Below, piece by piece: positions 50,033 to 58,380 of a stretch of DNA of 64,000 bases. How positions within the stretch are numbered: position 1 is the stretch's first letter; each line of letters opens with the position of its first letter. The stretch covers positions 1,860,001 through 1,924,000 of the forward strand of contig NZ_FOQL01000001.1 of assembly GCF_900113745.1 (NCBI RefSeq), read 5' to 3'. Source of the DNA: Pseudomonas guineae. Lineage in GTDB: Bacteria > Pseudomonadota > Gammaproteobacteria > Pseudomonadales > Pseudomonadaceae. The notes beneath the pieces were generated by a model. It searched no databases. It saw nothing but the letters and a program-made list of their open reading frames with translations, and had not been told where the DNA came from. The position numbers and the translations under genes are program-made.

Positions 50033-50518
50033 ATGCAGAAAGTTCTCGTAAGCCGCTGCCTGTTGGGCCAGCGCGTGCGTTATGACGGCGGCGCCCATGG
50101 CCCTTTTGTCCTGCTTGAGCGCTGGCAGCATGAAGGGCGGGTGGTGGCGCTGTGTCCGGAAGTGGCTGGAGGTTTGCCGACCCCGCGCGCACCGGCGGAA
50201 ATCCGCGGCGGCCAGGGTGCCCACGTGCTTGATGGCCTGTTGCCGGTGCTGACGGTGGAGGGTGAAGACGTGACGACCGCGTTTGTTGCTGGGGCCGAAC
50301 AGGCGCTGGCTTTGGTCGCGCAGCACGGCATCCGTTTCGCCCTGCTCAAGGCGCGCAGCCCGTCGTGCGGTAATAAAGAGAACTACGACGGCAGTTTCAG
50401 CGGCACCCGAGTCGCCGGTGAGGGGGTGACGGCTGCCGCTCTGCGTCGCGTGGGCGTGCAGGTATTCAATGAGGATCAGCTGGATGAGCTGGACACTGTT
50501 CTGGCAGCGCTGGATTAG
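50033..50518 (+). CDS. DUF523 family protein
   Basis: This is a 161-aa protein with the DUF523 cysteine motifs: SRCLLGQRVRYDG (residues about 7-19), CPEVAGGLPTPR (about residue 41) and KARSPSCG (about residue 105). The conserved cysteines suggest metal or sulfur chemistry, but the function is unknown. It follows the oxygenase gene by 21 bp on the same strand. Its stop overlaps the convergent gltS stop within TTAG. Confidence 0.88.
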   Translation: MQKVLVSRCLLGQRVRYDGGAHGPFVLLERWQHEGRVVALCPEVAGGLPTPRAPAEIRGGQGAHVLDGLLPVLTVEGEDVTTAFVAGAEQALALVAQHGIRFALLKARSPSCGNKENYDGSFSGTRVAGEGVTAAALRRVGVQVFNEDQLDELDTVLAALD

Positions 50519-51735
50519 CCTGCCCCGGTCAACCAGTTCAGCCCCAGCAGCAACTGCACCAGGCCTGCATTGGCGATGTCGATAAAGAAGGCGCCCAGCA
50601 GCGGAATGACCAGGTAGGCCTTGGGGCTGGGACCGAAACGGTTGGTTAGGGCGTTCATATTGGCGATGCCCACTGGCGTGGCGCCCAGGCCCATGCCGAT
50701 AAAGCCGGCGCTGATGCAGGCGGCGTCGTAGTTGCGCCCCAGCAGGGGAAACACCAGCCAGATGCTGAACAGCGCGATGACCAGCGCCTGCATCAGCATC
50801 ACCAGGCTGATCAGGCCCAATGCGCCTTGCAGCGACAGCAGGGGCAGGCTGATCAGGCTCATGCCAAGAAACAGCTGCAGGCTCAAGTCGCCCACCAGTT
50901 GAATCGGTCGTGCATCCAGTTTGACCCGACACAGCTCCAGGCCATTGCTCAGCACGATGCCCAGAAACATCGCCGTGAGGAACGCCGGCAGGCGCATGCC
51001 CCGCCCAGACAGCCAGTCGTAAACACTGGCGCCCAATGCAAAGCACAGCGCGATCAGCAGCACGGCGGTGAGCAGGCTGTTGAGTTCGATCAGGTAGGTG
51101 GTCTGCTGGTTGATCGTGACGCGCGGCAGCTCGGGGTCGGTGCGATTGGGCTCCAGTTGGTGGCGGCGGATCAGGTAGGCAGCCACCGGCCCGCCGACCA
51201 AGCCGCCGCTAATGAGTCCGGCGGTGGCGAAGGTCATGCCCAGGGTGCTGGCATTAGCCAGGCCGAAGTGTTCCTCAAACATCTGGCCCCAGGTAATGGC
51301 GGTGCCATGGCCCCCGGCCAGGGAGATGCTGCCGCCGATCAGACCATACAGCGGGCTTTCGCCGGCGAGCAGTGCCAGGGCGACACCGGTGAGGTTCTGG
51401 AAGATCAGAAACAGCACGGCCAGGCCGAGCATGATGGCCAGGGCTTTGCCGCCATCGAGCATTTGCCGCAGCTTGGCCGACAGGCCAATGGTGCTGAAAA
51501 AGGCAATCAGTAGCAGGTCACGCAGTTCTAGGTCGAAACGAATCTGCCAGCCACTGAACACCTCGCTCAGTGCCACTATCGCGCTGATCGGCAGGCCGCC
51601 GGTGACGGCCGGAGGAATGCTATAGCGGTTGAGAAAATCGATGCGTCGGTTGATCTGGTAACCCAGCCACAGGGCCACAATGGCCAGCGCCAGCGTAGTG
51701 GCTGTGTTGATCAGCAGGAGTGGTGAGCTATCCAT
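50515..51735 (-). CDS. gltS: Sodium/glutamate symporter
   Basis: This is a 406-aa polytopic carrier of the GltS family (about ten membrane segments), importing glutamate with sodium. The family loops GGSISLAGGHGTAITWG (about residue 135) and GFIGMGLGATPVGIANMNAL (about residue 345) are clear, including the re-entrant glycine-rich halves. Situated between the DUF523 gene and the serA terminator. Confidence 0.93.
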   Translation of the reverse strand: MDSSPLLLINTATTLALAIVALWLGYQINRRIDFLNRYSIPPAVTGGLPISAIVALSEVFSGWQIRFDLELRDLLLIAFFSTIGLSAKLRQMLDGGKALAIMLGLAVLFLIFQNLTGVALALLAGESPLYGLIGGSISLAGGHGTAITWGQMFEEHFGLANASTLGMTFATAGLISGGLVGGPVAAYLIRRHQLEPNRTDPELPRVTINQQTTYLIELNSLLTAVLLIALCFALGASVYDWLSGRGMRLPAFLTAMFLGIVLSNGLELCRVKLDARPIQLVGDLSLQLFLGMSLISLPLLSLQGALGLISLVMLMQALVIALFSIWLVFPLLGRNYDAACISAGFIGMGLGATPVGIANMNALTNRFGPSPKAYLVIPLLGAFFIDIANAGLVQLLLGLNWLTGAG

Positions 51736-51798
51736 AAACCAGAGGCAGTCGGGGGTAAGTGGCCGACCACGAGGTTAGCAGGCTGATACGGCTGGCAC

Positions 51799-51828
51799 AA
51801 AAAAGGGAAGCCGAGGCTTCCCTTTTTT
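51799..51828 (-). terminator. Terminator of serA
   Basis: AAAAAAGGGAAGCC and its complement GGCTTCCCTTTTTT with a 2-3 nt loop form a strong stem with T-runs on either strand, 15 bp beyond the serA stop on the minus strand. Confidence 0.9.
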
Positions 51829-51842
51829 CGTTGTCGCGGGGC

Positions 51843-53072
51843 TTAGAACAGCACGCGGCTACGAATGGTGCCTTTAACGTGTTGCAGCTTCTCCAGCGCC
51901 AGGTCGGAGTACTCGGCGTCGACGTCGATCACCACGTAGCCCACTTTGGCATTGGTCTGCAGGAACTGACCGGAGATGTTGATGCCGTTCTCGGCGAACA
52001 CGCTGTTGATCTCGCTCATCACGCCCGGGATGTTGGCGTGGATGTGCAGCAGGCGGTGCTTGCCCGGATGCGCCGGCAGGGCCACTTCAGGGAAGTTGAC
52101 CGAGGACACCGAGGTACCGTTATCGCTGTACTTGACCAGTTTCTCGGCCACTTCCAGGCCGATGTTGGCCTGTGCTTCGGCGGTCGAACCGCCGATATGC
52201 GGGGTCAGGATCACGCGATCCAGGCCGCGCAGCGGGCTCTCGAACTCTTCGTCGTTAGACTTGGGCTCGACTGGGAACACGTCGATGGCAGCGCCGATTA
52301 GGTGTTCGTCTTTGATCGCCTCGGCCAAGGCTTCCAGCACCACCACGGTGCCGCGTGCGGCGTTGATCAGGATGCCGCCCTTTTTGATGGCGCGGATTTC
52401 TTTCTCGCCAATCATCCACTTGGTGCTGTCGATCTCTGGCACGTGCAAGGAGACGATATCGCTCATGCCCAGCAGCTCGGTGAGGCTGCCGATCTGCGTG
52501 GCGTTACCCAGTGGCAGTTTGGTCAGCGGGTCGTAGAAAAACACCTGCATGCCCAGGGACTCGGCGAGTACTGACAGTTGCGTGCCGATGGAGCCATAAC
52601 CGACGATACCCAGCTTTTTACCGCGGATTTCGAAGGAGTTGGCCGCCGATTTGATCCAGCCGCCACGGTGGCAGGAAGCGTTCTTCTCGGGGATACCGCG
52701 CAGCAGCAGGATGGCCTGGGCCAGCACCAGTTCGGCGACCGAACGGGTATTGGAGTAGGGCGCGTTGAACACCGCGATACCGCGCTCACGGGCGGCATCC
52801 AGGTTGACTTGGTTGGTGCCGATGCAGAAGCAACCTACGGCGACCAGGCGCTTGGCGCAGTCGAAGACTTCTTCAGTTAACTGAGTGCGCGAACGGATAC
52901 CGATAAAATGCGCGTCGGCGATCTTTTCTTTCAGCTCGTCGTCGGAGAGTGCGCCCTTGAGGTACTCGATGTTGGTGTAACCAGCGGCCTGCAGGGTGTC
53001 CACTGCATTTTGATGGACGCCTTCAAGAAGAAGGAACTTGATCTTGCTCTTGTCGAGAGAGGTCTTGCTCAT
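51843..53072 (-). CDS. serA: D-3-phosphoglycerate dehydrogenase
   Basis: SerA oxidises 3-phosphoglycerate to start serine synthesis and in bacteria also reduces 2-oxoglutarate to D-2-hydroxyglutarate. The 409 residues include a Rossmann motif GIVGYGSIGTQ (about residue 157), catalytic Arg/Glu/His regions (INAARGTVV, LTPHIGGST), and a C-terminal ACT domain (HANIPGVMSEINSVFAENG, core IPGVMSEINSVF) for serine feedback. It is divergent from the D-2-hydroxyglutarate dehydrogenase gene, which fits that coupling. Confidence 0.97.
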   Translation of the reverse strand: MSKTSLDKSKIKFLLLEGVHQNAVDTLQAAGYTNIEYLKGALSDDELKEKIADAHFIGIRSRTQLTEEVFDCAKRLVAVGCFCIGTNQVNLDAARERGIAVFNAPYSNTRSVAELVLAQAILLLRGIPEKNASCHRGGWIKSAANSFEIRGKKLGIVGYGSIGTQLSVLAESLGMQVFFYDPLTKLPLGNATQIGSLTELLGMSDIVSLHVPEIDSTKWMIGEKEIRAIKKGGILINAARGTVVVLEALAEAIKDEHLIGAAIDVFPVEPKSNDEEFESPLRGLDRVILTPHIGGSTAEAQANIGLEVAEKLVKYSDNGTSVSSVNFPEVALPAHPGKHRLLHIHANIPGVMSEINSVFAENGINISGQFLQTNAKVGYVVIDVDAEYSDLALEKLQHVKGTIRSRVLF

Positions 53073-53258
53073 CGGAGTACCTGTTGTCCCACAATAGAGT
53101 GTCAGGGAAGAGGCCGAACGCCGCCGGCCGCAGCCCGCAGATCAGCTCGCAGGCACGATTCACGGGGGGCGTATGCTAGCATACGAGGCCCGCGAAACAC
53201 CTACCCTGGCAGATGAAGCGTGCTCAGGGTGACCATGAATCGTTTGAGAGTTCCGTAG

Positions 53259-54653
53259 ATGACCAACCCTGCGCTGATCGAAGAGCTGAAGACCCTGGTT
53301 GAGCCCGGCAAGGTGCTCACCGACGCCGATTCCCTCAACACCTACGGCAAAGACTGGACCAAGCATTTCGCCCCAGCACCGCTGGCGATTGCGTTCCCCA
53401 AAAGCATCGAGCAGGTGCAGGCCATCGTCCGTTGGGCTAATCAGCGCGCAGTTGCGCTGGTGCCCTCCGGCGGCCGCACGGGCCTGTCTGCTGGCGCAGT
53501 GGCAGCCAATGGTGAAGTGGTGGTGGCCTTCGACTATATGAATCAAATTCTCGACTTCAACGAGTTCGACCGCACCGTCGTCTGTCAGCCCGGCGTGGTG
53601 ACCAAACAGCTGCAGATGTTCGCTGAGGACAAAGGCCTGTATTACCCGGTGGATTTCGCCTCGGCCGGCTCCAGCCAGATTGGCGGCAACATCGGCACCA
53701 ATGCCGGCGGCATCAAGGTGATTCGCTACGGCATGACCCGTAACTGGGTGGCGGGTCTGAAAGTGGTCACCGGCACCGGTGAGCTGCTGGAACTGAACAA
53801 GGACTTGATCAAGAACGCCACCGGCTATGACATGCGCCAGCTGTTTATCGGCGCCGAAGGCACCTTGGGTTTTGTCGTCGAGGCCACCATGCGCCTCGAC
53901 CGTGCGCCGAAGAACCTCACAGCCATGGTACTCGGCACCCCAGACTTCGACTCGATCATGCCGGTGCTGCATGCCTTCCAGAACAAGCTGGACCTGACCG
54001 CCTTCGAGTTCTTCTCCGACAAGGCCTTGGCCAAGATCATGGCCCGTGGTGACGTGCCGGCAGCCTTTGAAACCGACTGCCCGTTCTACGCCCTGCTGGA
54101 ATTTGAAGCCACCACCGAGGAAGTCGCCGACGCAGCCTTGGCCACTTTTGAGCATTGCGTTGAGCAAGGCTGGGTGCTGGATGGCGTCATGAGCCAGAGC
54201 GAGCAGCAACTACAGAATCTGTGGAAGCTGCGTGAGTACATCTCGGAAACCATCAGCCACTGGACGCCGTACAAGAATGACATCTCGGTCACCGTCTCCA
54301 AGGTACCGGCGTTCCTGCATGACATCGACGCCATCGTTGGCGAGCACTATCCAGACTTCGAGATCGTCTGGTTCGGCCATATCGGTGACGGCAACCTGCA
54401 CCTGAATATTCTCAAGCCGGAAAACCTGTCCAAGGATGAGTTCTTCGCCAAGTGCGCCACGGTCAACAAGTGGGTGTTCGAGACCGTACAGAAGTACAAC
54501 GGCTCGATCAGCGCCGAGCATGGTGTGGGCATGACCAAGCGCAATTACTTGACCTATAGCCGTTCGGACGCCGAAATCGGCTATATGAAAGCGATCAAGG
54601 CGGTGTTTGACCCGAATGGCATTATGAATCCAGGCAAAATATTTCCGCTCTGA
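53259..54653 (+). CDS. FAD-linked D-2-hydroxyglutarate dehydrogenase
   Basis: This is a 464-aa flavoprotein. FAD_binding_4 domain (residues about 38-175) with VPSGGRTGLSAGAV and GGNIGTNAGGIKVIRYG; FAD-oxidase C-terminal domain with the metal/substrate His in FGHIGDGNLHLNI (about residue 370) and SAEHGVGMTKR (about 420). Its 2-hydroxyacid family alone would allow D-lactate or glycolate, but divergence from serA points to D-2-hydroxyglutarate, as shown for the neighbouring pair in P. stutzeri. Confidence 0.9.
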   Translation: MTNPALIEELKTLVEPGKVLTDADSLNTYGKDWTKHFAPAPLAIAFPKSIEQVQAIVRWANQRAVALVPSGGRTGLSAGAVAANGEVVVAFDYMNQILDFNEFDRTVVCQPGVVTKQLQMFAEDKGLYYPVDFASAGSSQIGGNIGTNAGGIKVIRYGMTRNWVAGLKVVTGTGELLELNKDLIKNATGYDMRQLFIGAEGTLGFVVEATMRLDRAPKNLTAMVLGTPDFDSIMPVLHAFQNKLDLTAFEFFSDKALAKIMARGDVPAAFETDCPFYALLEFEATTEEVADAALATFEHCVEQGWVLDGVMSQSEQQLQNLWKLREYISETISHWTPYKNDISVTVSKVPAFLHDIDAIVGEHYPDFEIVWFGHIGDGNLHLNILKPENLSKDEFFAKCATVNKWVFETVQKYNGSISAEHGVGMTKRNYLTYSRSDAEIGYMKAIKAVFDPNGIMNPGKIFPL

Positions 54654-54673
54654 TCGGCACTGAGCCTGGGTCG

Positions 54674-54737
54674 CCTGGATAAGCTTTGGCGTAATCCGGG
54701 TTCCCGCGAGTTCCCGGGTTGTGTGGCCTTATCCAGG
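54674..54737. repeat. REP-like inverted repeat after D2HGDH gene
   Basis: Outer arms CCTGGATAAG (54674-54683) and CTTATCCAGG (54728-54737) are perfectly complementary; the centre (AATCCGGGTTCCCG...CGGGTT) is itself imperfectly palindromic. It forms a 3' hairpin for the dehydrogenase mRNA. Confidence 0.75.
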
Positions 54738-54864
54738 TTACAAGGTCGCGTATTGTTGCCCTTTGGTCGCAACGACATGCCGCTTTGCAGCAGGCATGAT
54801 CGTGGACTGACAGCTACCGGCCGCCGTACCAAGAGCCGTGCAGCGCACCCCTAAGGAGTTGTTC

Positions 54865-55530
54865 ATGAGCTACCAGCATCAGTATGTCGATGGCACCCAT
54901 ATCCACTTTCCCATGGGCAAGGTGGTGTGCATTGGCCGCAACTACGCCGAGCATGCCAAAGAGCTGAACAATCCGGTGCCGACCGAGCCCTTGTTGTTTA
55001 TCAAGCCGGGCAGCTGTGTGGTGGCGCTGGATGACAGCTTCACCTTGGTTGAAGGTCGCGGCGACGTCCATTACGAGGCGGAAATTGCTGTGCTGATCGG
55101 CAAGCCGCTGTCGCGCACGCCGAATGCTGAGGAAGTACGCGATGCGATTTCCGGCTTTGCCCCGGCCTTAGACCTGACCCTGCGCGACCTGCAGGCCACG
55201 CTCAAGGCCAAGGGTTACCCCTGGGAAATAGCCAAGTCGTTTGACGGTGCCTGTGTGTTGGCGCCCTTTGTCCCGGGTGATGCGATCGAGGATCTGACCG
55301 ATATTGGCATCCGCCTGGCGATCAATGGTGAGGTGCGTCAGGACGGCAACAGCCGTGACATGCTCAACCCGATTCTGCCGATGATCCAGCATATCTGTGG
55401 GCATTTCAGCTTGCAGCCGGGCGATGTGATCCTTACCGGCACACCTGCGGGTGTGGGGGCGCTGCATAAAGGTAATGAGCTGCTGCTGGAGCTGGTTGGC
55501 CATAGCCGTTTCGCCAGCCGCGCGCTATAA
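54865..55530 (+). CDS. Fumarylacetoacetate hydrolase family protein (YcgM-like acylpyruvase)
   Basis: This is a 221-aa single-domain FAH-family enzyme. Motifs: CIGRNYAEHAKEL (about residue 20), LFIKPGSCV, HYEAEIAVLIGKPLS with metal-binding Glu pair (about residue 67), and GDVILTGTPAGVG (about residue 190). Its length and single domain fit YcgM/FAHD1 acylpyruvate hydrolase or oxaloacetate decarboxylase. AAGGAG lies 6 nt before the ATG at 54865. Confidence 0.9.
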   Translation: MSYQHQYVDGTHIHFPMGKVVCIGRNYAEHAKELNNPVPTEPLLFIKPGSCVVALDDSFTLVEGRGDVHYEAEIAVLIGKPLSRTPNAEEVRDAISGFAPALDLTLRDLQATLKAKGYPWEIAKSFDGACVLAPFVPGDAIEDLTDIGIRLAINGEVRQDGNSRDMLNPILPMIQHICGHFSLQPGDVILTGTPAGVGALHKGNELLLELVGHSRFASRAL

Positions 55531-55566
55531 CCATATAACCAACACCTGACTCGCAGCCTTGCTGGC

Positions 55567-55588
55567 GCAGGCACCTGGAGGTGCCTGC
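55567..55588 (+). terminator. Hairpin after FAA hydrolase gene
   Basis: GCAGGCACCT/AGGTGCCTGC forms a perfect 10-bp stem with a 2-nt loop, followed by TGGCTTTGCGG, a poor U-tract. It may be a weak terminator. Confidence 0.5.
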
Positions 55589-55661
55589 TGGCTTTGCGGT
55601 TAACAGAAACTTAAGCGTCGCGCTCTAGTCTGACTGCCATCGTTCTTATGAGTTGTGTGCG

Positions 55662-56597
55662 ATGTCGATCTGGATTGCCCCACGCGGGCGGCTTTACCGG
55701 CTGCTACTGCTGGTTGTTCTACTGGCGGCGGGTTTGTTTTCAGTCAGTTATCTGCACTGGGATGATCGGCTATTTTATTGGGCCAAAGAGCAGCGGGTGG
55801 GTGCGGCCGAGCAGGCGCAGAGTATCTGGTTGCCGGGTTATCGGGCGGTGCTGCAAGGCAAGCCCGTGCAGGGGCTCGAAGACGACGAGTTGTCCGGGCT
55901 GACCTACAGCGCCGAGACCAACACGCTGTTCACCGTCTCCGGTAAGCGTCCACAGCTGATTGAGCTGACCCTCAAGGGTGAGGTGATGCGGCGCATCGAT
56001 CTGCATGGCTTTGCCAATCCGGAAGGGGTGGAAATGCTCTCTGGTGGTCGCTTGGCAATTATCGATGAGCGCAAGCGCACCCTCACCACGTTCAAGCTCA
56101 GCGCGCTGACCCATAGCCTGGAATTTACTGATTTAGCCTCTTATGACCTGGGTTTTGCCGATGCCGGTAATAAGGGCTTCGAGGGCATTGCCTGGGACGG
56201 TCGCAATGAGCGCGTGCTGCTGGGTAAGGAGCGTGGTCCGTTGGGCCTGTTCAGTCTGCCATTCCCCGGTGAGGAGGGTGCGGCCGGTACCTTGCAGCCG
56301 ATTGCGTCCGGGCATCTGTTTTTGCGGGATATTTCTTCGCTGAGCTATGACGCCCGCACCGGCCATGCGCTGGTGCTGTCAGATGAATCGCGGCTGCTGC
56401 TAGAGGTTGACGAGCAGGGTGAGCCGGTTAGCTTTATCAGCCTGGCCGGCGGCATGAATGGGCTACAGCGCGGCATCGCTCAGGCCGAAGGGGTGACCAT
56501 GGATGCGGCCGGCAATATTTATATCGTCAGCGAGCCCAACCTGTTCTATGTGTTGCGCAAAGAGCCGGCTAGCGCGCCGCCTGCTCAAGCGGATTAA
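55662..56597 (+). CDS. SdiA-regulated/YjiK-family protein, first copy
   Basis: This is a 311-aa protein with an N-terminal membrane anchor (about residues 10-30) and a beta-propeller-like domain of the SdiA-regulated family (PF06977). Clear matches with the copy at 57093: DELSGLTYSAETNTLFTV, QLIELTLKGEVMRRIDLHGF, and QAEGVTMDAAGNIYIVSEPNLFYV. It likely sits in the periplasm; function unknown. Start choice between 55653 (GTG) and 55662 (ATG) is not settled. Confidence 0.85.
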   Translation: MSIWIAPRGRLYRLLLLVVLLAAGLFSVSYLHWDDRLFYWAKEQRVGAAEQAQSIWLPGYRAVLQGKPVQGLEDDELSGLTYSAETNTLFTVSGKRPQLIELTLKGEVMRRIDLHGFANPEGVEMLSGGRLAIIDERKRTLTTFKLSALTHSLEFTDLASYDLGFADAGNKGFEGIAWDGRNERVLLGKERGPLGLFSLPFPGEEGAAGTLQPIASGHLFLRDISSLSYDARTGHALVLSDESRLLLEVDEQGEPVSFISLAGGMNGLQRGIAQAEGVTMDAAGNIYIVSEPNLFYVLRKEPASAPPAQAD

Positions 56598-56659
56598 GCC
56601 TGGCTTCAGCTACGTCCTCTAGTCTGGCGCCATCACCTAACTGACTAGAGGCTTACTCC

Positions 56660-57004
56660 ATGAAGCGTTTCACCTTGGCACTGCTGCTCCCGCTGATCTC
56701 CACCGCTGCGCTGGCCACTGGTTATACCGGCCCCGGCGCGGTCACTCAGGTCAGCACGGTGGCCGCAGCACTGGATGCCGCTGATGACACCCCGGTGGTG
56801 CTGCAAGGACAAATCGTTAAGCGCCTGCAAGACGAGCTGTATGAATTCAAAGACGCCAGCGGCACCATCAATGTTGAAATCGACGACGAGCATTGGCCCG
56901 CCCAGGCTGTTTCCGAAACCGCTAAGGTGAAGATCACTGGCGAAGTTGACCGCGATTTAACCAGTCGCGAAATCGATGTTGAGCACCTTGAACTGATCAA
57001 ATAA
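56660..57004 (+). CDS. YgiW/BOF-type OB-fold periplasmic stress protein
   Basis: This is a 114-aa precursor with signal peptide MKRFTLALLLPLISTAALA and a bacterial OB-fold domain: GYTGPGAV, TPVVLQGQIVKRL, YEFKDASGTINVEID, and KITGEVDRD. YgiW/YdeI proteins bind small cationic ligands and help stress tolerance. It lies between the two SdiA-regulated paralogues on the same strand, suggesting one functional group. Confidence 0.92.
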   Translation: MKRFTLALLLPLISTAALATGYTGPGAVTQVSTVAAALDAADDTPVVLQGQIVKRLQDELYEFKDASGTINVEIDDEHWPAQAVSETAKVKITGEVDRDLTSREIDVEHLELIK

Positions 57005-57024
57005 GTCGCTTCTTTTTCGTCTCG

Positions 57025-57053
57025 GTCAGCCCGAAGCCTTGCTTCGGGCTGAC
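57025..57053. terminator. 13-bp hairpin after the OB-fold gene
   Basis: GTCAGCCCGAAGC and GCTTCGGGCTGAC with a CTT loop form a perfect stem 21 bp after the stop. No downstream U-run, though TTTTT lies upstream. Confidence 0.6.
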
Positions 57054-57092
57054 GCCGTTGTGTCGTCTGATACCGTCTACGAGTGAGTCATC

Positions 57093-58016
57093 ATGCGAGT
57101 CCCTTTCACCCTGAAATGCCTGTCATTGGGTCTTGCCGTACTGATGTTGCTGTCCCTGGGGCTGTTCGCTCAGGAGTATCGATTGTTTGAACGGGCCTGG
57201 TTCAATGCGCAGCAGTGGCAACAGCCCGGCACGGGGCAGTCAGCATCCATGCTGTTGGCGGATTATCAGGTGAATATCGAGGCCAAGGTGATCGAAGGGC
57301 TCCAGGACGATGTCTCGGCGCTGACCTACGACCCTGATCGCAACAGCTTATTTACCGTGACTAACCAGAAGGCGCAGCTGATCGAGCTGTCGCTGGATGG
57401 TGAGCTATTGCGGCGTATCGACCTGCATGGCTTTGGCGATGCCGAAGCGGTCGAGTACATCAGCAAAGGTTTGTATGTGATCACTGACGAGCGGCGTCAG
57501 CGCCTGATTAAGGTGCGCGTGGTGGAGACGACAACCGAGCTGCATGCTGACCAGTCTCAGCAGTTCTCCTTGGGCATCGGCCTCAATGGCAACAAGGGCT
57601 TTGAAGGGCTGGCCTACGATTCGGCGGGGCAGCGCTTGTTTGTTGCCAAGGAGCGCGACCCCATACGTATCTATGAGATTCATGGTTTTCCCCAGCGCGA
57701 CCCTGAGCAGCCGTTTGCTGTGCATGTGGTGGACAATCAGCAGCGCGATGCTGGGCTTTTTGTACGTGATCTATCCAGCCTGCAGTTCGATGAGCGCAGT
57801 GGGCACTTGCTAGCGTTGTCCGACGAGTCGCGGCTGGTGCTGGAGCTGAATGTCGAGGGCAAGCCGATTAGCAGCCTGTCACTGCTGCGTGGGCGTAATG
57901 GCCTTAAGCGCAGCGTGCCCCAAGGCGAAGGCATCGCCATGGATAATCAGGGCACGCTCTACTTAGTCAGCGAGCCCAACCTGTTTTACCGCTTCAGCAA
58001 GCCGGCGCAGCCTTAA
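57093..58016 (+). CDS. SdiA-regulated/YjiK-family protein, second copy
   Basis: This is a 307-aa paralogue of the 55662 gene with an N-terminal membrane segment (about residues 8-27). Shared blocks include DDVSALTYDPDRNSLFTV, QLIELSLDGELLRRIDLHGF, GNKGFEGLAYD, and GIAMDNQGTLYLVSEPNLFY. The two copies are well diverged in their first 70 residues, which suggests an old duplication. Periplasmic, function unknown. Confidence 0.87.
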   Translation: MRVPFTLKCLSLGLAVLMLLSLGLFAQEYRLFERAWFNAQQWQQPGTGQSASMLLADYQVNIEAKVIEGLQDDVSALTYDPDRNSLFTVTNQKAQLIELSLDGELLRRIDLHGFGDAEAVEYISKGLYVITDERRQRLIKVRVVETTTELHADQSQQFSLGIGLNGNKGFEGLAYDSAGQRLFVAKERDPIRIYEIHGFPQRDPEQPFAVHVVDNQQRDAGLFVRDLSSLQFDERSGHLLALSDESRLVLELNVEGKPISSLSLLRGRNGLKRSVPQGEGIAMDNQGTLYLVSEPNLFYRFSKPAQP

Positions 58017-58380
58017 AGGAGGTATCCGCTAGGCGTGGGCGGCGCAGCGTTGCTTGCTCGGCCGCTGGGCAAGGGTTCTGGGTGAGTGAGATGCTATTCG
58101 GTTAGGCGTAAAAAATATTGGACTAAGTGCTGATGAGCCTTATATTTTTATCGAGCATTATCATGTAGTTATGATCAATTCAGACTAGGGCTCCATGTTA
58201 TGCCCGTGCTTTTGTCAAACAATTTGCACTTATTTGTTTGACATATTTTACGGCTTTGGCAGACTTGCGCGCAGGGTGCAGGACCTTTTGGGCCCCTGTA
58301 CCAACCGCACAATAGGGTGTGTGCAACAGTGCTCAGCGCCCTGCATAGTAATGGCCGGCTGACCGGTCCCAAGGTGAAGT
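58017..58380. promoter_or_regulatory. AT-rich intergenic region with a 10-bp dyad
   Basis: This 364-bp gap holds no recognisable gene. Its middle (58100-58250) is markedly AT-rich and contains a perfect dyad, TGTCAAACAA (58213-58222) and TTGTTTGACA (58234-58243), with an 11-nt spacer. A smaller imperfect dyad surrounds CCTTTTGGGCCCC near 58282. It likely carries the promoter and operator of the hydrolase gene at 58381. Confidence 0.55.
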
